From positions 134,783-186,483 of the forward strand of contig NW_019775511.1 of assembly GCF_001039355.2 (NCBI RefSeq): a stretch of 51,701 nucleotides of DNA, written 5' to 3'. The notes below the pieces were generated by a model. The model made no database searches. It worked only from the letters and a program-made list of their open reading frames with translations, and was not told the origin of the DNA. The stretch's first letter is position 1. Each line of letters starts with the position of its first letter. The position numbers were made by a program, and so were the translations under genes. The stretch comes from Lingula anatina. Lineage: Eukaryota; Brachiopoda; Lingulata; Lingulida; Lingulidae. Below, in pieces: positions 45,651 through 51,701 of this stretch.

Positions 45651-47745
45651 GGATTTAGGGGGTATAGTCAGGAAGGTCCTGACCCCACCCCCTTCGGTTT
45701 CTGAAAAAAATCACACCAATAGTCCCCTCTTGAACTTATAAATTTGACTAGCTGAATCATAGTTCTCAACCATACCAAAAGGCACCATACGCCCCCCCCC
45801 CCCCCAAAAAAAAAAAGAAAAAAAAAACACCAAAAGGCCCTTTAGCAGGCTCCTGAATACCCTGCCATGGGTGCAAGGTTCGGCTTCCTATCCAAGGCCT
45901 GACATTCCTATTAATTGACCCCCCCTTCAAATGATCTATCTGATCTATCTATTTTATTATAATGTATATAATGATAAGTACCTTGGCGTCAGCACGACAG
46001 ATCAGANATTCTCAACCAACCAAAAAGGCCCCAAACCCCCCCCCCCCCCCCCAAAAAAAAAAAAGAAAAAAAAAACACCAAAAGGCCCTTTAGCAGGCTC
46101 CTGAATACCCTGCCATGGGTGCAAGGTTCGGCTTCCTATCCAAGGCCTGACATTCCTATTAATTGACCCCCCCTTCAAATGATCTATCTGATCTATCTAT
46201 TTTATTATAATGTATATAATGATAAGTACCTTGGCGTCAGCACGACAGATCAGACAGATAACCCTTCAAGTTTCAAGTTGTGTTTGCTTGCTTTATGACC
46301 AGCTACCAGTACTGGCGGGACCCGATATCAGGCACATTGACGCTCAGACCCGCTCCCCTGGTGGTTCAGCACATTTCTTGTTATTGATGCATGATTGGTG
46401 TATCTCCAGTGGTGTTATAGACTACCCAGAAGTACCGCTGTTGCCACGGCTTTGCAAATCTAAGTCTGCAGTTTATGTCATTCTTGATGCTTGTGACTAC
46501 AGGAGTTTATTCAACGTTAAACGGTTTGAATGCCAGGGTTATTTGTATAACATCACAAAAAATAATAACAACAATAGGGGCCTAACTTTCTTAGCACGTT
46601 TGTAGACAGGGCAGATAGCAGGCGTTTTGCCAACTTTGCTTTTGTGCGCCGGGAGGGCTGTAGTGTAATGTGAAAAGCTCAAAGGTAAATTTAATCGTCA
46701 GGGTCATGCCGTCTTTCAATAAAGGAACAAAACGAAAAACATGTTCACACAAACACGTTCAGCAGTCTTATTACCAGTCTTATTTAAGTAGCTATACTCA
46801 GTAGGGGACCGTATCTTATTGACATAATCTAACCGGGCGCTTGTGCTTTACAGGCAGTTTTTTGTTTTTTGAAATCTCATGGCATTGATAGTAGTTCAAG
46901 GGGTGCACTAGAATAACATGAAAATAATGGAACTTGAACAAGAACGACGAGCTATGAATCCACCGTCGTCACATAGTTATGACAAATATTGAGACCTGAG
47001 AAAAAAATAAAGAGTATTTTTTTTATGTACAGACACAGATGTCTGTCGTCGCCGTCGCCGTCGACGTTTGCGTGCACTTTTACCGATAACGCGATAAGTG
47101 GAAAACCGTTTTTTCTTCTGGCTTGAAAGTTACAGAACTTATGAATATTCATAATATGTAGGTCAAGTTCGATGACCGGGCATTTTTAGGGAAGTTATGC
47201 TGTTTTTTCACTTTGTTCAGCATTTTTTAATTTTGTTACCAACTTGTCCTAGGATTGGGGCTGTCTTTTTTATTGAGGGAGGGGCTGGGACCCGAATGGT
47301 GGCGACATCCTGGTCTTTATACTGTACATGTAGTACCTCTTTACTGAATACGTTTTTTCATCCATTAATTTTTTTATAGTGTTATGTGTTACATTTCTGT
47401 GAAAACACCCAGCGCTTCGGCTTATAAGAAACGTACAAGAAGTTTTTTTTATTTTAACGTGAATGCGCAAGTACCAGTATCTTTTGTGTACCTTATGATA
47501 TTAGATCCATATAAGTCTGCTCCACTACTGCAAAATTTATATTTTAAACAACAGTAACAGTATTTTATAGGCCTATCTATTAGCGTCCTGTTCATAACAT
47601 GGATTGAATCATATCAATTTCTATCAATTAAACCACAGTGTTTAATGACATTAAATGTACAATGCCAGAGAATAACATCGGCCTATACTATATCTGACAG
47701 TATCTGTTGTTACTCCTATTTTCTAGGAGTTGTTTATTATCAAGG
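45651..47745 (+). repeat. Partial third copy of the duplicated flanking DNA (R1 then R2)
   Basis: 45651-46760 matches R1 at 14217-15740 and about 46930-47745 matches R2 before 33733. The shared word AAAGCTCAA(G/A)GGTAAA and downstream TTCAGCAGTCTTATTA-like sequence occur in all three copies. No NLR gene follows; collagen-side DNA does. Confidence 0.65.
45781..46256. repeat. Near-exact tandem duplication with an N at the joint
   Basis: About 225 bases (from the C/A homopolymers through CTTTAGCAGGCTCCTGAATA to GGCGTCAGCACGACAGATCAGA) occur twice almost without change, at about 45790-46006 and 46030-46253. An undetermined base is at 46007, exactly where the first copy ends. Confidence 0.9.
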
Positions 47746-47854
47746 ACACAGGTTAATGGGTCTTAATGCACACAAATAGTGTAAGCAATTTCCCTGGATA
47801 TTCAATATTCATTATATAAAGGTGTGATTTCCATTGTGTGTCTTTATCGTGTGT

Positions 47855-48464
47855 CAGGTGAAATTTATTAAGTGCAGAAATGGACTTCTTGTGATAAATA
47901 CATCATTTACAGGGACGTTTTGCTATTGAACGGTTTCCAGGTATACCTGTCCACTAATCGCTTTGTCAATAAATTTAGCATGAAATAAAAACTGACGGGA
48001 TCTCTAACAGTTATTTCTTCCGTGCACATACCATACGGTGATATTCCACAAAATTGTCAGTAATGATGGCTTCGTCACAAAACACATAACTTGCTTTAGG
48101 GCAATCCTTTGAAATTTGAGACACTCGTCAAATCAACCATAAAGTGTTTCCTAAACAGTTTATGAATTTTGTTTGATCTGATAGCAATTCATTGTCATTT
48201 TTCAGACAAAATGCACTGGCGGATGGATGTATTTTGCCAAAGTAGGGGGCACAATAAAAAAAATTAGCCTGACTTCAATCAATATAAAACGAGATGATCA
48301 GAGTAGCTGCGATACCGCCACTTTGGATGTACATGTATCCCCAATTTTGGAGAAATAAGGTCTAGAAATTTTGCAAAGTGCATTTAATGGCAAAAAGTTA
48401 GTCAAAGGTGCGAATCCCCTTATATCTCCAAAAGTCCATTTCTGCACTTAATAAATTTAACCTG
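47855..48464. mobile_element. TIR element of about 610 bp, unclassified
   Basis: Left end CAGGTGAAATTTATTAAGTG continues CAGAAATGGACTT; the right end is its inverse with one change over about 33 bases. Interior has no coding capacity. Flanks show no clear target duplication. Confidence 0.7.
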
Positions 48465-50220
48465 GAGCAAATGGATATTTATCATACATTGTGTATGAGT
48501 TTAGGTAAGGCTTCCTCTCCGAAGACATAAATAAATAATGAATAAATCCGATACACGACGCAAGCCATTTATTATGTCCGTGGTAGTCGTCTACACGTTG
48601 AATGAAGAAAAAACAATAGTGAGGAATAACGACGGTTTGGAGCATTCGAACGTTTATCCACCGACTACCTTTTTCATACAATTTCACAAGTATTTATACT
48701 CTATTCTCCGTATTGATCATGCGTTTACTTGTTTTCTTTCCATTGTCTTTGCGTGATTGCAATGATTTTCCATTCTAATGTTGCAAACCACCATTCGACA
48801 TTCCCTTATTAGGCAATCTCTAAGAGACTTGTTTTCAATTTAAGATATTTAACTATTATTTGAATTACTCATGCTTGGACCATATTCATCCTTAGTTTGC
48901 ATGTGTTTTACACGTGTCAGAAACTTGCAAAGGTATTGAGAAATTAATCAACAAATTGAACTTTGTATGACTTTGACATGTTCCATCTTTTCCTACCATG
49001 AAACAATTTCTGCACTTGTTGACCCTTAAAGATATAAGTGAAAGTGTTAATCATTTACTTTACAACAGTAAGTAACTCCGGATAAACTTGAAGAAAGGAA
49101 AAGGTTAACACTTTATTAAGATTAAAAAATATTTTCCCAAATTTTCTGAATTTCTAACCCCCCCCCGTCCCCACCCCACCCTCCATCCACAGTCTTCGCT
49201 ATTCTATCACCAGTGCTATATTCAAGATAGCTAGACCTGTTTAAGTACACAACTGAATCTTTGTTCAGAAAAAGTTAACTCTGCAACAAAAATTACATAT
49301 AGTTAAGGTTTAGTCATTTTTTAAGTTGGGTCAAGCTTGAGCATAATTAAAGAAGTAATTAAAAGTCCACTTCTTCAGAAAAAAGTCCCTTTGAAATATC
49401 TGAAATTTTATTTCTTCGGAACATTGTATGTAAAATATCCTCAGATTCTGCTTATCATCGAAATATGATCAACCTGAATGTTTATTTGTAATCATAATAT
49501 CTTTGACTGGTTGTTAGTTTGAATCGTCTCGTTTTAAGATAACAAGATTCGAGCTACAAAGAGATCGTATTTCACTGATTCACGAGCGTTTATTTTGTGA
49601 CACTTAGTATAGTTTGTGTTCCATCCCCACGTGATAAGAACCCAGTGTCGCTGCAATCTAAGATGTTCTGTAGAAACGATGTTGGTGTAACATGTTAATT
49701 ACTATGATAGCCGTCGTCAGTGTTAAACCTGCAGGTGTACACCGGTGTCACAAAACTGAGGGTCCGTGTGACAGAAAATCCGCCCTCCATATAGTTAAAT
49801 TGGCTAGGGTTAGTCTGAATTAAGTGGGTCAATATCTAGTATATTACATCATATTCCGATCCGCTTACAGGAGTATTAGTGCAGGATTTTTTTTTATCTT
49901 TAGTGCACTAAGTGACAATAAAGAGTTTAATGTAAAAACGGGATCGCCCCAAAGCACTGCATATTTATTTTCATAATATCGAGAAATACAATCCAAGATA
50001 ATGTCTAGATATACAGCATAAAAGTAAACCAGTTTTTTTAATGTTGATTATTTGTAATATACATGATTCAAATATCCAATCATGTTTCTTCAACCTGAAC
50101 AATGATACTTGACGCATTATAAAGATATCATTTGCCAAAGAAATTTAGCGGTAAATATTTTCCTCAGAAAGGTGTGTCTGAATAAAATATATCAATGTCC
50201 CGAGATTAGCCTAAGGTTAA
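48465..50220. other. Spacer before the collagen gene
   Basis: AT-rich, no gene, RNA or clear repeat recognised apart from a C run at 49159-49165 and nearby C-rich bases. Confidence 0.45.
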
Positions 50221-50231
50221 GCATGTTTACA

Positions 50232-50233
50232 CA

Positions 50234-50266
<33 letters not shown>

Positions 50267-50268
50267 TA

Positions 50269-50299
<31 letters not shown>

Positions 50300-50572
50300 A
50301 GGCACACACACAGTATCTCACACAAAATCTCTCTTACTCACACATACACGCAGGCACATGCAATCACTTTATTTCTAACACAGTCCCACACACTCTCCCA
50401 CACACACACACACACACACACACACATGCACACATAGTATACACTTTCTCTCTCACACGCAGACACACTCCTTCTCTCTCTCTCTCCATCACACACACAC
50501 ACACACACAAACACACATACACACATACACACACACATACTCTCTCTCTCTCTTTTTCTCTCTCTCTCTCTC
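50232..50572. repeat. Compound (CA)n/(CT)n microsatellite in collagen-gene 3' region
   Basis: Alternating CT, CA and CATA arrays, ending at the stop codon of the collagen gene. A tttatt at 50368-50373 gives AATAAA on the minus strand, about 200 bases after the stop, so much of the array is likely 3' UTR. Open frames of Cys-Val repeats here are artefacts. Confidence 0.9.
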
Positions 50573-51630
50573 ACTTAGAACACACGACACATGTCACCTC
50601 CCAGCCATTGACATAATTAGAGCAGGGTAGTGCACCACATACAGCTTCAACGGTGTAAAAATGGGCCCCGTTTACATAGGCCGAACTTCCTGGAATAGTC
50701 TCTGGAGCTTCATCTAAACAGACGAATTCTTGTCTATAGAAATTTGAATGTTGGGCAACCAAGTAGCCATGGTATTCTCGTGTCCACTCAGCGGGACACG
50801 TTTTCCAGGCCGGAATCATAACGTGGCTGGGGCGACCTTGGGTGTAGCAAACAGCACAAACTGCATCATGGTGGTAGAAAACTTTTCCTCCAGTATTTGT
50901 CTTCAGGAATGGGTCATTGCTGTAGGATCCCGTCTGATATTCAACTCCATACAAGAATGCAGAACCCTGAATACCGTTTTTGTGTTTGCCCCACTGTGGT
51001 ACTTCAGGCACGCATAGGTAGTTGCTACCGCCACCTGTAGATACATAATAGCTGCCAGCTGAGAAGCCTGTAATAAAATATAAAAGTTAAGCATTATTGT
51101 TATATGTGGTCTTGTTACATATTGCTATTTGATCCGCGGTTCTGACAGTCTGTTTTCTTTCAATAGGAAATCTAAAATCCAGTTTAAATAAACAATTGTA
51201 AAATAAAGCTGGTTAATAGCTTAAATATAATTTGAAAGCAGCATTTTATTTCAAGGAGAACTATGAGGTACAAGTTATCAGCTTGAGGTTGGGCGCAATA
51301 AAATCACCAGTACTAACCTTTATAAAGAAGTTTGGAAAAGGCCCCGCAGGTGGTCCGCCCCCATCTTGTGTACACAGCTCCCCCTACTGTTGTGTTGGCC
51401 GGCAAACCTGTGGCAAAACGGTATTGTCAATGCATATGATATAAGGTTTCAAGAAATCCAATCATTTACTTATCCTGTAGGTGATATAAGGTTCAGACGA
51501 GAATGTCCAAATTCCTATCAATTAAATCATTAAAAATCTCACGATCAAAACTCACGACACAAAATCGTTTACCTAGATTTTTGATAAGTTCCTTGATTCT
51601 GGCATCTGTTACAGAAGCACCTGGGGGACC
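50571..51630 (-). CDS. Short-chain collagen C4-like protein, 3' part (5' end outside window)
   Basis: Three exons join in phase: 51573-51630 (GPPGASVTDARIKELIKNL), 51318-51407 (VGGAVYTRWGRTTC) and 50571-51067, the last coding for 164 aa. The first shows the end of a Gly-X-Y collagen tract followed by a short amphipathic helix, probably for trimerisation. The rest is the Cys-rich globular domain of invertebrate short-chain collagen C4-like proteins: RWGRTTC, GGGSNYLCVPEVPQW, a GVEYQ segment, a DAVCAVCYTQGR segment, CPAEWTREYHGYL, and a C-terminal VCGALPC...WEVTCVVCSK. Expected to be secreted, in extracellular matrix or lectin-like roles; the function is not established by sequence. The signal peptide and main collagen tract lie beyond 51701. 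Confidence 0.9.
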
Positions 51631-51701
51631 CTGTTAAAGATAACGGAACTGTCAGTGACGAGCACTCATGGTCTTTTATTGTTGTTTATAAAGTTATGAG
51701 A

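Noticed and set aside
50338-50574. Cys-Val and Arg-Glu repeat frame (-)
   Set aside because: Pure translation of CA/CT microsatellite.

Overview
This is eukaryotic, invertebrate-type DNA. It is AT-rich, with split genes (GT..AG introns), long intergenic gaps, dense microsatellites and many small terminal-inverted-repeat (TIR) elements. The gene set fits a marine invertebrate such as a brachiopod, mollusc or hemichordate: a short-chain collagen C4-like gene, a one-domain TIMP, an SLC16-like transporter, CARD/NB-ARC/TPR receptors, and a GIY-YIG protein of the EFFECTOR OF TRANSCRIPTION type. The sequence alone does not fix the species. No prokaryotic signature or CRISPR array was seen.

Layout. 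0.1-1.4 kb (+): a two-exon gene with a degenerate GIY-YIG domain. 2.4-4.1 kb (-): a complete four-exon secreted TIMP/NTR gene. 6.6-10.2 kb (-): a complete six-exon monocarboxylate-transporter-like MFS gene. 10.2-14.2 kb: no gene seen, only repeats. 14.2-22.2 kb: first copy of a segmental duplication carrying NLR-A (-), a CARD-NB-ARC-TPR receptor of about 887 aa. 22.2-33.7 kb: transposon-rich spacer with two decayed Tc1/mariner elements, a TTAA MITE, a long foldback element and other repeats. 33.7-44.8 kb: second copy of the duplication, carrying NLR-B (-, about 968 aa). It is enlarged by a 1.9-kb insertion and by a long first intron that holds an inverted fragment of a third paralogue. 45.6-47.7 kb: a gene-less partial third copy of the flanking DNA, containing a near-exact tandem duplication with a single N at the joint. 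47.8-50.2 kb: a TIR element and otherwise nothing recognised. 50.6-51.6 kb (-): the 3' part of a short-chain collagen C4-like gene that continues past the window.

The most interesting unit is the NLR pair. Both genes have an N-terminal CARD exon, a tiny non-coding leader next to the ATG, and one large exon for the NB-ARC ATPase and kinesin-light-chain-like TPRs. This is the plan of an Apaf-1-like sensor with TPRs in place of WD40 repeats. NLR-B differs from NLR-A by an in-frame gain or loss of about two TPRs. Its intron contains antisense TPR sequence that could pair with its own coding exon. Paired occupied and empty sites for one MITE family give relative dates for the duplication.
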